Assembly: GCA_035255485.1 (NCBI GenBank)
Contig: DATEZO010000193.1
Coordinates: 1 to 6,791, forward strand
Direction of reading: 5' to 3'
Length of the DNA: 6,791 nucleotides
Source: DATEZO01 sp035255485
GTDB taxonomy: Bacteria > Pseudomonadota > Gammaproteobacteria > Burkholderiales > Burkholderiaceae_D
The notes under the pieces were generated by a model. That model did no database searches. It saw only the letters and a list, made by a program, of their open reading frames with translations, and had not been told where the DNA came from. Below are positions 1 through 4,481 of the stretch, piece after piece. How positions within the stretch are numbered: the first letter of the stretch is position 1; every line of letters starts with the position of its first letter. A program made the position numbers and the translations under genes.

Positions 1-1
1 A

Positions 2-7
2 TATAAT
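2..7 (+). promoter_or_regulatory. Candidate -10 box of the J-domain gene
   Basis: A perfect TATAAT lies 39 bp before the ATG of the J-domain gene, which would give a leader of roughly 33 nt. The matching -35 element would be outside the window, so only half of the promoter can be judged. Confidence 0.4.
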
Positions 8-46
8 CTATAGTTACTCAGACAACCATTACCATTCAAAACAATA

Positions 47-487
47 ATGGCGCGTATCCATACGCATTACGATAATCTGAAGGTGGCGCGCAATGCACCT
101 CCGGAAGTCATCCGTGCTGCCTATAAAACCCTGTCACAGAAATACCATCCCGACCGCAATCCCGACAACCCCGACGCGATCCGCATCATCAAGATCATCA
201 ACTCGGCTTACGAAGTGCTGTCCAATCCCCGCAAGCGCCAGGAACATGACGAATGGATCGCCAAGGAAGAAGCGGCGCAGCTCAGGAAAGCCGATAGTGG
301 GCCGAACTTCGGCTTCATGGCCGACGCCGATGACCTTAACGCGATGCGCAACGCCGCAATGCAGCATCGGCCCGCTACCAGCCACCGTTCGCGCAACCGG
401 CAAAAGGGAGCGTTCAAGCCTTGGGACATCATCGTGCAGTTATCCCGAGTGATTGCGGACCGCTTCTCGAAATACCGAAAGGTGTGA
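47..487 (+). CDS. Short J-domain (DnaJ-like, type III) co-chaperone
   Basis: This 146-aa protein has a complete J domain at residues 6-72: helix I/II residues, the diagnostic HPD tripeptide at 34-36 followed by RNPD, and the helix III signature INSAYEVLSNPRKRQEHD. J domains stimulate the ATPase of a DnaK/Hsp70 partner through HPD. There is no Gly/Phe-rich linker, no CxxCxGxG zinc finger and no C-terminal substrate-binding domain, so it is a type III (class C) J protein and not DnaJ itself. The C-terminal half (about 80-146) is basic, unrecognised, and ends in a Trp-containing amphipathic stretch. No good Shine-Dalgarno precedes the ATG, although a TATAAT box lies upstream. The gene converges on the minus-strand membrane-protein gene with a 24-bp gap. 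The client is unknown; the J-domain call is firm. Confidence 0.9.
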   Translation: MARIHTHYDNLKVARNAPPEVIRAAYKTLSQKYHPDRNPDNPDAIRIIKIINSAYEVLSNPRKRQEHDEWIAKEEAAQLRKADSGPNFGFMADADDLNAMRNAAMQHRPATSHRSRNRQKGAFKPWDIIVQLSRVIADRFSKYRKV

Positions 488-511
488 TGCACCGCGCGCG
501 ACTTGCCAGTC

Positions 512-889
512 TCAACGTTCGACGTAGGTCAGGAACAAATACGCGGTAACGAGAACTGCGATGACGATGCAGGAAAATGCAAACCCGATCCCGGCGCTGA
601 CGCAAAAAACCGTCGCGCACAAGTGATCGGCGCTTTGCGCTACTGTTTTTTCCATGAAGTCTGAAAGCACGCGCGTCAGCTGCATCATGCATGCCGCGAT
701 ACCTGCCCACTTCCCCATGTAGAAAGGCAGGACTTTACGCTGCGACCGGTTATAGCGATAGTTGGCGGCACGCTGTTCGACCGAGCCCCGACCGGCATCA
801 CGAAAAATCCAAAATGGAATAGCCAGACGCCAGAAGTATTGAAGTCGTGAAACAAGCCTTTTCAGCCACAACCGGTTGTTGCTGTCCAT
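512..889 (-). CDS. Small basic membrane protein of unknown function
   Basis: This 125-aa protein matches no family I recognise. The N-terminal half (1-75) is strongly basic and aromatic (WLKR, WRLAIPFWIFR, NYRYNRSQRK), and a long hydrophobic stretch at about 90-121 would form one long or two short membrane helices before the terminal YVER. The basic side would be expected to be cytoplasmic. The start is well supported: GGAGGGAG on the minus strand (897-904) ends 7 nt before the ATG. The gene lies 84 bp downstream of the coiled-coil gene on the same strand and may be co-transcribed with it. It converges on the J-domain gene. That it is a real gene is inferred from the ribosome-binding site and the membrane-like composition. 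Confidence 0.65.
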   Translation of the reverse strand: MDSNNRLWLKRLVSRLQYFWRLAIPFWIFRDAGRGSVEQRAANYRYNRSQRKVLPFYMGKWAGIAACMMQLTRVLSDFMEKTVAQSADHLCATVFCVSAGIGFAFSCIVIAVLVTAYLFLTYVER

Positions 890-896
890 GAAACCG

Positions 897-904
897 CTCC
901 CTCC
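897..904 (-). promoter_or_regulatory. Strong Shine-Dalgarno of the membrane-protein gene
   Basis: The minus strand reads GGAGGGAG, 7 nt before the ATG at 889. It fixes the start of that otherwise unrecognised gene. Confidence 0.7.
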
Positions 905-973
905 GATTACTTAGTCGCGCACCACGCACCTGCGTTCCGCAGGGCCAAAGGAATGCGTCTGCGATGTGCCGCG

Positions 974-1291
974 CTATTCCGGCACCGTCCCCGGATAGGC
1001 GGCGTCAAATGCCTCGTCGAAGGTTTGATAAATGGTGCCGTTGGCGGCAAAACCAGCCTTTGCCTCCGATTGTGCTTCCAGTTGCGCCTTCATCCTGAAG
1101 TAGCGTTGTGCAGCTTGCCGCAATTCTGCCTCCACCTGTTCGAGCTGCCGGATCCGTTGATCGCGCCGATCCAGCTCTGAACGTAGTCGTTCGATAGTTT
1201 CTGCGGCATTTTCGGCGAGACTGACGATCTGATCCAAATGAATGTCTTTTTCGTCCGGCTGTTGTAAAAATTCGTGCATTCGTGGGTCCAT
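974..1291 (-). CDS. Small coiled-coil protein of unknown function
   Basis: This 105-aa, acidic, Glu/Gln/Arg-rich protein has no family I recognise. Residues about 18-76 carry heptad-like spacing of Ile/Leu/Ala (IVSLAENAAETIERL, QLEQVEAEL), predicting a continuous coiled coil. A short non-helical tail (FAANGTIYQTFDEAFDAAYPGTVPE) follows. No signal peptide or membrane segment is seen, so it is probably cytoplasmic. The ATG at 1291 has a TAAGG ribosome-binding site on the minus strand (1299-1303) at 7-nt spacing. The next Met is residue 5 and lacks such a site. It is the first of two minus-strand genes and is divergent from the solute-binding-protein gene. A structural or scaffold role would be a guess. 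Confidence 0.7.
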   Translation of the reverse strand: MDPRMHEFLQQPDEKDIHLDQIVSLAENAAETIERLRSELDRRDQRIRQLEQVEAELRQAAQRYFRMKAQLEAQSEAKAGFAANGTIYQTFDEAFDAAYPGTVPE

Positions 1292-1475
1292 TTATTTGCC
1301 TTATGGAATGCTTAGGCCGGGTAATGACGCCCGAGTTCCTGCGCACCTCGATTTCAAGCAAAAGGCGAAAGCTTACTCCGAAATCCGCTGCAAATCGGCC
1401 TATGCTGATAGCGTCGTCAACGATTTATCGCATTCCCCGGCCTGGTTCGTAGTGTTTACCGAATGATTCTTGCCG
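1292..1475. other. Divergent intergenic region
   Basis: The 184 bp between the coiled-coil gene (-) and the solute-binding-protein gene (+) must hold promoters for both. I see no convincing paired -35/-10, no strong dyad and no additional gene. A TTGACG lies on the minus strand near 1420 but has no good -10 at the right distance. Confidence 0.4.
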
Positions 1476-2240
1476 ATGAACCGCATGTTGCAATGGATTC
1501 TTGCCGCGCTGAGCCTGCTGTTACCGCAGACGGAAGCAGCGACACAAGCGAGTGCTTCCCGAGCGCCCGTGATCCGTCTCGCGTCGTCGGAGTGGCCGCC
1601 CTACGTGGGAAAGGCCCTGCCCGCCTTAGGCGCGAGCACAGCGGTGATACGGGCGGCACTGGCGACGGCGGGCTACCAGCTGCAGGTAGAATTTTTCCCG
1701 TGGCGCAGGACGATCGCGGCAGCCGGTCACGACTCTGACTTTATTGGCTACTTCCCGGAATACATGTCCGCCGAGGTTGCACGCAACTGCATGCTGTCGA
1801 TGCCCATTGGCACCGGCCCCCTCGGCTTTGCAGAGCGGGCCGACATGCCGGTCCGCTGGCAGCGCCTGGACGAATTGTCCCGCTACACCATTGGCGTTGT
1901 CGATGGCTATATCAATACTCGAGAGCTGGATCAGCGTGTGCGTGAACACAAGCAACCGGTCGATACTGCGCATAACGATGTACAGAATCTGGTCAAGCTG
2001 GCGGCCGGCCGGGTTTCTCTGGCAGTGATCGACCGCAGGGTTTTCGAGTACTTGAGGCGCAACGATCCGCAGATCCGGAAAATTGCGTCGCAACTGCGGT
2101 TCAACAGTCATTTGCTTGAAGAAAAGCCGCTGTTCGTCTGCTTCCGACGCGACCGGGCGGGTGAGCAGGCACGCCGGGCATTGAACGAGGGCTTGAAAAC
2201 CATCGATATTGCTGCGGCCATGGCTACGGCACTGCGCTGA
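1476..2240 (+). CDS. Periplasmic solute-binding protein, SBP_bac_3-like (orphan)
   Basis: This 254-aa protein has an N-terminal signal sequence (basic MNRM, hydrophobic 5-17, cleavage probably near residues 21-22). The mature part begins with a beta-strand/loop typical of the family-3 extracellular solute-binding fold (VIRLASSEWPPYVG, 32-45). Next come a helix and FFPWRRTIAAA (73-83), then a second-lobe entry at YTIGVVDGYINTREL (137-151). Late NLVKLAAGRVSLAVIDRRV (171-189) also fits the family. Such proteins bind amino acids or similar small molecules in the periplasm. No permease or ATPase gene is adjacent, so the transporter, if any, is elsewhere. Start choice is uncertain: TTG at 1470, ATG at 1476 and ATG at 1485 are in frame and none has a clear Shine-Dalgarno. 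ATG 1476 gives a standard signal peptide. The ligand cannot be read from the sequence. Confidence 0.82.
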   Translation: MNRMLQWILAALSLLLPQTEAATQASASRAPVIRLASSEWPPYVGKALPALGASTAVIRAALATAGYQLQVEFFPWRRTIAAAGHDSDFIGYFPEYMSAEVARNCMLSMPIGTGPLGFAERADMPVRWQRLDELSRYTIGVVDGYINTRELDQRVREHKQPVDTAHNDVQNLVKLAAGRVSLAVIDRRVFEYLRRNDPQIRKIASQLRFNSHLLEEKPLFVCFRRDRAGEQARRALNEGLKTIDIAAAMATALR

Positions 2241-2273
2241 ACCATCGCCACTCGCGCTTGCGTATCGGCCAGC

Positions 2274-2279
2274 TACAAT
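2274..2279 (+). promoter_or_regulatory. Candidate -10 element before the 68-aa gene
   Basis: TACAAT (5/6 to consensus) lies 23 bp before the ATG at 2303 and before a perfect GGAGG, predicting a leader of about 17 nt. No good -35 is seen at 16-18 bp, so the 2303-2976 pair may instead be read through from the solute-binding-protein gene. Confidence 0.35.
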
Positions 2280-2291
2280 GAAGAGCGACAC

Positions 2292-2296
2292 GGAGG
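2292..2296 (+). promoter_or_regulatory. Shine-Dalgarno of the 68-aa gene
   Basis: A perfect GGAGG lies 6 nt before the ATG at 2303. It decides the start and supports this short gene as genuinely translated. Confidence 0.75.
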
Positions 2297-2302
2297 TATG
2301 AC

Positions 2303-2509
2303 ATGGATATTGAAGAATTCATCGAGGCAAAGCGCACGCTCGATCAAAACGTCGCGATCTCTATTCAGGCAGAAATCGACAAGTTCGAGCGCGCTACCGG
2401 CAGAACGCCGAGTTACATTGATGTGGAAATGATCGCCATCGAAAAAGAAGGCACGCCGAAACGACGGTTTACGGTCGGCACGGTCCGTAGCGAAGTGCCG
2501 CTCGACTAG
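2303..2509 (+). CDS. Small conserved-looking hypothetical protein (68 aa)
   Basis: This soluble 68-aa protein has no signal peptide or membrane segment. It appears as an acidic N-terminal helix (DIEEFIEAKRTL, then IQAEIDKFERATG) followed by two short beta-like stretches (YIDVEMIAIEKEG, KRRFTVGTVRSEV). I do not recognise the family. Translation is strongly supported by GGAGG at 6 nt. The gene begins 62 bp after the solute-binding-protein stop, and its TAG is only 2 bp before the GTG of the SNase-like gene, so those two are probably co-transcribed and translationally coupled. The product is probably cytoplasmic while its partner is exported, so a direct interaction is not implied. Confidence 0.75.
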   Translation: MDIEEFIEAKRTLDQNVAISIQAEIDKFERATGRTPSYIDVEMIAIEKEGTPKRRFTVGTVRSEVPLD

Positions 2510-2511
2510 CC

Positions 2512-2976
2512 GTGAACACGCATCAGGGCGGCACGCTGCTGGCTGTCTGGCTGGGCGCGGCCGTCATACAAACGGCTTTCGCCGAAGACATATCGAGCTT
2601 CGCTTTCGTGCAGCCGGACGGTTCGCTGCAGGTTGCCGGCAATATCGTTCATTTGTACGGTATTTATATCCCGCCTACCGAGCAGACCTGTTATTCATTC
2701 ATCCGACCGATGCCATGCGGGACGCGGGCATCGCTTGCGCTCGAATTCCAGATTTCAGGCGACTTCGTGCATTGCTCGAAACGATCCGCCAATCCGGATG
2801 GCAGCATCATCGCGAGCTGTCGTGCAAACGGCCAGGACCTGAGCGAATGGATGCTGCAGAAAGGATGGGCGATCGCGCTACCGGATGCACCGTTCCAGTA
2901 TGCAGCGATGGAAAAAATCGCGCGCGCCAAAGGAGTCGGCGTCTGGGGCATTCCGGTCGATGCGATCGGACGGTAG
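2512..2976 (+). CDS. Exported SNase-fold (thermonuclease-like) protein, probably non-catalytic
   Basis: This 154-aa protein opens with a signal peptide ending AFA|ED (residue 24). The mature part has the staphylococcal-nuclease order: a strand ending in VHLYGIYIPPTE (46-57), a GTRASLALE helix (70-79), a turn at NPDGSIIASC (94-103) and the late helices ANGQDLSEWMLQKGWA (105-120) and ARAKGVGVWG (137-146). These last two match the usual NxxLVxxGxA and A+xxxxGxW motifs. The catalytic Arg of the RLxGID(A/T)PE strand is His here, the metal Asp is Tyr, and the second catalytic Arg (usually KYGR) is Ser, so nuclease activity is doubtful. Cysteines 60, 69, 88 and 103 could form two disulfides in the periplasm. 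The start is GTG with no clear Shine-Dalgarno, 2 bp after the preceding stop, consistent with translational coupling. Confidence 0.78.
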   Translation: MNTHQGGTLLAVWLGAAVIQTAFAEDISSFAFVQPDGSLQVAGNIVHLYGIYIPPTEQTCYSFIRPMPCGTRASLALEFQISGDFVHCSKRSANPDGSIIASCRANGQDLSEWMLQKGWAIALPDAPFQYAAMEKIARAKGVGVWGIPVDAIGR

Positions 2977-3017
2977 TGGCAGGCTAGTACCTGTTCCCGG
3001 TCTGCGCAAGGGGCCGC

Positions 3018-3179
3018 TTATTTGCCAGGTGTCGCGCGCCTGCTTGCGCAAAGCGTCGCCGCCGGATCGTCCCTGCAACGCTGGTCGATGAGCGCGTTGG
3101 CCGCAGCCCAGACGACGATGCCGACGACCAAAAGAATGACCATGACCTGGATAATCGTGAAGCCACCGCTGCGTTTCAT
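3018..3179 (-). CDS. Type IV pilin-like minigene (53 aa, prepilin leader)
   Basis: This short minus-strand gene is easily missed. It reads MKRSGG, then FTIIQVMVILLVVGIVVW, and ends in a Cys-containing basic tail finishing TPGK. The first part is a class III (prepilin peptidase) leader of 6 residues with Gly at -1 and Phe at +1, followed by the hydrophobic alpha-1 helix of type IV pilins and pseudopilins. Position +5 is Gln, not the usual Glu. Only about 23 residues follow the helix, with Cys at 35 and 44, so there is no room for a pilin globular head. An AAGGAG ribosome-binding site (3188-3193 on the minus strand) ends 8 nt before the ATG, strong support for translation. It converges on the SNase-like gene (41-bp gap) and diverges from the cupin gene. 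It could be a minor assembly factor, a membrane microprotein or a pilin remnant. No other pilus gene is in view. Confidence 0.72.
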   Translation of the reverse strand: MKRSGGFTIIQVMVILLVVGIVVWAAANALIDQRCRDDPAATLCASRRATPGK

Positions 3180-3187
3180 CCAAAATA

Positions 3188-3193
3188 CTCCTT
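3188..3193 (-). promoter_or_regulatory. Shine-Dalgarno of the pilin-like minigene
   Basis: The minus strand reads AAGGAG, 8 nt before the ATG at 3179. It directly abuts the 18-bp palindrome at 3194-3211. Confidence 0.75.
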
Positions 3194-3211
3194 ATGCCAA
3201 TCCATTGGCAT
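3194..3211. repeat. 18-bp palindrome, operator-like
   Basis: ATGCCAAT-CC-ATTGGCAT is a perfect inverted repeat with 8-bp arms and a 2-bp centre. It sits immediately upstream of the pilin-like gene's ribosome-binding site, inside the region shared with the divergent cupin gene. It could be a dimeric repressor site, or form an mRNA hairpin next to the ribosome-binding site. No matching regulator is encoded in the window. Confidence 0.5.
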
Positions 3212-3221
3212 GGTAGCGTCG

Positions 3222-3231
3222 GTGACGTCAC
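3222..3231. repeat. 10-bp perfect palindrome GTGACGTCAC
   Basis: This uninterrupted self-complementary decamer lies 10 bp from the 18-bp palindrome in the same divergent region. Perfect decamers occur by chance at low rate, so the assignment as a binding site is tentative. Confidence 0.35.
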
Positions 3232-3321
3232 GGGCGTTGTTCATTCCGCTGGCACAGCGGCGCACCGGTTGATGAAAATCAGGGCATCCCGACGCAAACG
3301 AGACAAGCTGAAGCCGATGAC

Positions 3322-3326
3322 GGGAG
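3322..3326 (+). promoter_or_regulatory. Shine-Dalgarno of the cupin gene
   Basis: GGGAG lies 7 nt before the ATG at 3334 and supports that start. Confidence 0.55.
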
Positions 3327-3333
3327 TACCGCA

Positions 3334-3738
3334 ATGACGGATTCGAACTCTGCGCAGCGCGTGGTCGCCCTGCGCCCCCAGCAGGAAGTCATGACGCGCC
3401 AGCTCCTGCCCTACTTTGTCGGCGTATCGGGACAGACAGCGGGCGCGACCGGGCTGTCGATGCACATCGTCGTCATCCCGCCAGGTGCCCGGGCCGAGCC
3501 GCACCTGCATGAAGAATATGAAACGGCGATTTACGTTCTGCAGGGACGCGTCGAAACGCGTTACGGCGAAAATCTGTCCCAGTCCGTCGTCAGCGAGGCG
3601 GGTGACTTCCTGTTCATTCCACCCGGCATGCCGCATGAAGCGATCAACCTGAGCGAAACGGAGCCGGCACGCGCCATTGTGGCGCGCAACGATCCGAATG
3701 AACAGGAACGCGTGGTGCCGTACACAATGAAGCCTTAG
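3334..3738 (+). CDS. Single-domain cupin protein (metal-binding beta barrel)
   Basis: This 134-aa protein is one cupin barrel. Motif 1 runs from G51 through H57 and H59 to E63 (GARAEPHLHEEYE). Motif 2 matches G(X)5PXG(X)2H(X)3N exactly at G90, P96, G98, H101 and N105. H57, H59, E63 and H101 are the expected four metal ligands, all present. The length is typical of small stand-alone bacterial cupins, which include isomerases, dioxygenases and sugar-binding or sensing proteins. The substrate cannot be deduced. No signal peptide is present, so it is cytoplasmic. GGGAG precedes the ATG. It is transcribed alone, divergent from the pilin-like gene, and the downstream terminator-like hairpin points the opposite way, so its own terminator is not evident. 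Confidence 0.87.
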   Translation: MTDSNSAQRVVALRPQQEVMTRQLLPYFVGVSGQTAGATGLSMHIVVIPPGARAEPHLHEEYETAIYVLQGRVETRYGENLSQSVVSEAGDFLFIPPGMPHEAINLSETEPARAIVARNDPNEQERVVPYTMKP

Positions 3739-3756
3739 CGCAGCCGTACCGCCAAT

Positions 3757-3788
3757 AAAAAAAGCCCGCGAACCTGACGGTCGCGGGC
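3757..3788 (-). terminator. Strong intrinsic terminator on the minus strand
   Basis: An 8-bp GC-rich stem (GCCCGCGA at 3764-3771 with TCGCGGGC at 3781-3788) extends by two C-G pairs across a bulged A, closing on a 4-nt loop. Read on the minus strand it is followed by seven Ts (3757-3763). On the plus strand the As come first and no T-run follows, so it is not a normal terminator for the cupin gene. No minus-strand protein gene ends here. Confidence 0.75.
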
Positions 3789-3870
3789 CAATCCACTGGA
3801 GGGTGGAGGAGACGGGAGAGAGACAGAAATTGTCTCGAAAGCATTCTGTCACCCAAAACTTAAATCAGAC
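3764..3870 (-). ncRNA. Candidate minus-strand small RNA with anti-Shine-Dalgarno loop
   Basis: Upstream of the minus-strand terminator the transcript would contain, 5' to 3': a hairpin (GACAGAA with UUCUGUC, or the competing GAGACA with UGUCUC), then an unpaired CU-rich stretch. Next is a small hairpin UCCAC-CCUCCA-GUGGA (3792-3807) whose loop exposes CCUCC, complementary to the Shine-Dalgarno core. The terminator follows. This is the architecture of trans-acting bacterial sRNAs with C/U-rich seed loops. The region lies wholly between two plus-strand genes. The 5' end is not determined: I found no convincing sigma-70 promoter on the minus strand, so the right boundary is a guess (the RNA would be about 100-120 nt). 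I cannot assign it to a named family. Confidence 0.45.
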
Positions 3871-3917
3871 TTAAAAAACTGTTTCCTCGTTATGCAGGAC
3901 CGTAAGAAAGTACGCAC

Positions 3918-3923
3918 TACAAT
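3918..3923 (+). promoter_or_regulatory. Candidate -10 element of the Nudix gene
   Basis: TACAAT (5/6 to consensus) is 19-31 bp before the possible starts of the Nudix gene. It resembles the TACAATGA context at 2274. No good -35 is visible at normal spacing, and the predicted transcript would begin almost at the Shine-Dalgarno, so confidence is limited. Confidence 0.35.
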
Positions 3924-3930
3924 GAGCGGT

Positions 3931-3935
3931 AAGGA
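3931..3935 (+). promoter_or_regulatory. Shine-Dalgarno favouring the TTG start of the Nudix gene
   Basis: AAGGA ends 6 nt before TTG 3942 but 18 nt before ATG 3954. Spacing therefore favours TTG. Confidence 0.5.
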
Positions 3936-3941
3936 CGACAC

Positions 3942-4433
3942 TTGGAATTACGCATGCACATTGATAAAGACAACTTTCTTCGCGTGATAGAGGCAACGCC
4001 ATTTGTCTCGATCGACCTGATCATCCGCAATGCTGACCGTCAGGTCTTGCTCGGCTACCGGAGCAATCGCCCCGCCCAGCATTGCTGGTTCGTTCCGGGC
4101 GGGCGCATCCGCAAGAACGAGCGCACGCAGGATGCCTTGCAGCGCATCGCGCAAGCTGAATTGGGAATTCCGGCCAGACAGGGAAAGCTTCTGGGCGTAT
4201 TCGACCATATCTACGACGACAATTATTTCGGTGTTGCCGGGATAGGCACGCACTATGTCGTGTGCGCCTACCAGTTCGAGGTCGGCGCCGATACCACCTT
4301 CCGGCAGGACGAGCAGCACGCCCGACTCCAATGGTGGAGCGTGGAAGAACTCCTGGCAAGCCGGGAAGTGCACGACAATACCAAGCTGTACTTCCGTGAC
4401 GTGCCCGACAACGGATTTCGCTGCGCCGGCTGA
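3942..4433 (+). CDS. gmm: GDP-mannose mannosyl hydrolase (Nudix family, Gmm/NudD type)
   Basis: This 163-aa Nudix protein would hydrolyse GDP-mannose (or GDP-glucose) to GDP and free sugar, limiting sugar donors for surface polysaccharide. The Nudix box at 54-76 has G54, E60, R68, E73 and G75 but lacks the usual Glu after R68 and the first Glu of the EE pair. That same modified box (R-x-x-x-A-E-L-G) is characteristic of the E. coli Gmm subfamily. Further Gmm-like segments are TPFVSIDLI (19-27), SNRPAQ..WFVPGGR (41-55), YDDNYFG (91-97) and DEQH (123-126), the last covering the histidine reported as general base in that enzyme. No other sugar-nucleotide or polysaccharide genes are nearby, unlike wca clusters. 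TTG 3942 has the better ribosome-binding site; ATG 3954 aligns with the E. coli N-terminus as I recall it. Confidence 0.85.
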   Translation: MELRMHIDKDNFLRVIEATPFVSIDLIIRNADRQVLLGYRSNRPAQHCWFVPGGRIRKNERTQDALQRIAQAELGIPARQGKLLGVFDHIYDDNYFGVAGIGTHYVVCAYQFEVGADTTFRQDEQHARLQWWSVEELLASREVHDNTKLYFRDVPDNGFRCAG

Positions 4434-4444
4434 GGCCGGTTTTT
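4425..4444 (+). terminator. Compact intrinsic terminator overlapping the Nudix stop codon
   Basis: CCGGC (4426-4430) pairs with GCCGG (4435-4439) around the loop TGAG, with a possible extra G-U pair, and is followed by TTTTT (4440-4444). The TGA stop codon of the Nudix gene occupies the loop. The short stem makes it moderate in strength. Confidence 0.6.
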
Positions 4445-4462
4445 AAGTCGACAAGTTCGCCT

Positions 4463-4479
4463 TGCCGCTGTCGGCGGCA
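4463..4479 (-). other. Hairpin downstream of the phasin gene, no T-run
   Basis: TGCCGC (4463-4468) and GCGGCA (4474-4479) form a 6-bp stem with a 5-nt loop just after the phasin stop on the minus strand. No T-tract follows in that direction, so it may protect the mRNA end or do nothing. Confidence 0.25.
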
Positions 4480-4481
4480 CC

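Larger units (their letters stand above)
3180..3333. other. Divergent regulatory region, pilin-like gene / cupin gene
   Basis: These 154 bp separate two divergently transcribed genes and hold two palindromes plus both ribosome-binding sites. I could not find a convincing sigma-70 promoter for either gene. No other gene is seen here. Confidence 0.45.

Noticed and set aside
481..493. GGTG-TGATG-CACC hairpin at the end of the J-domain gene
   Set aside because: Only four base pairs and no T-tract, too weak to call a terminator.
929..943. CCTGCG-TTC-CGCAGG inverted repeat after the coiled-coil gene
   Set aside because: It has 6-bp arms and a 3-nt loop with no T-run on either strand, so it is not an intrinsic terminator. 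It could be chance.
1626..2291. 221-aa minus-strand open frame
   Set aside because: It is antisense to the solute-binding-protein gene and has no family features.
2984..3166. 60-aa minus-strand frame overlapping the pilin-like gene in another frame
   Set aside because: It is Ser/Arg-rich and has no ribosome-binding site, whereas the overlapping 53-aa frame has AAGGAG and a prepilin leader.
3241..3852. 203-aa open frame on the minus strand across the cupin gene
   Set aside because: It is antisense to the cupin gene, whose motifs are intact. It also spans the minus-strand terminator and has no recognisable domain.
3644..3856. 70-aa minus-strand frame covering the candidate sRNA
   Set aside because: It would have to be translated through the GC hairpin and T7 terminator. 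Its composition is not protein-like and it has no ribosome-binding site.
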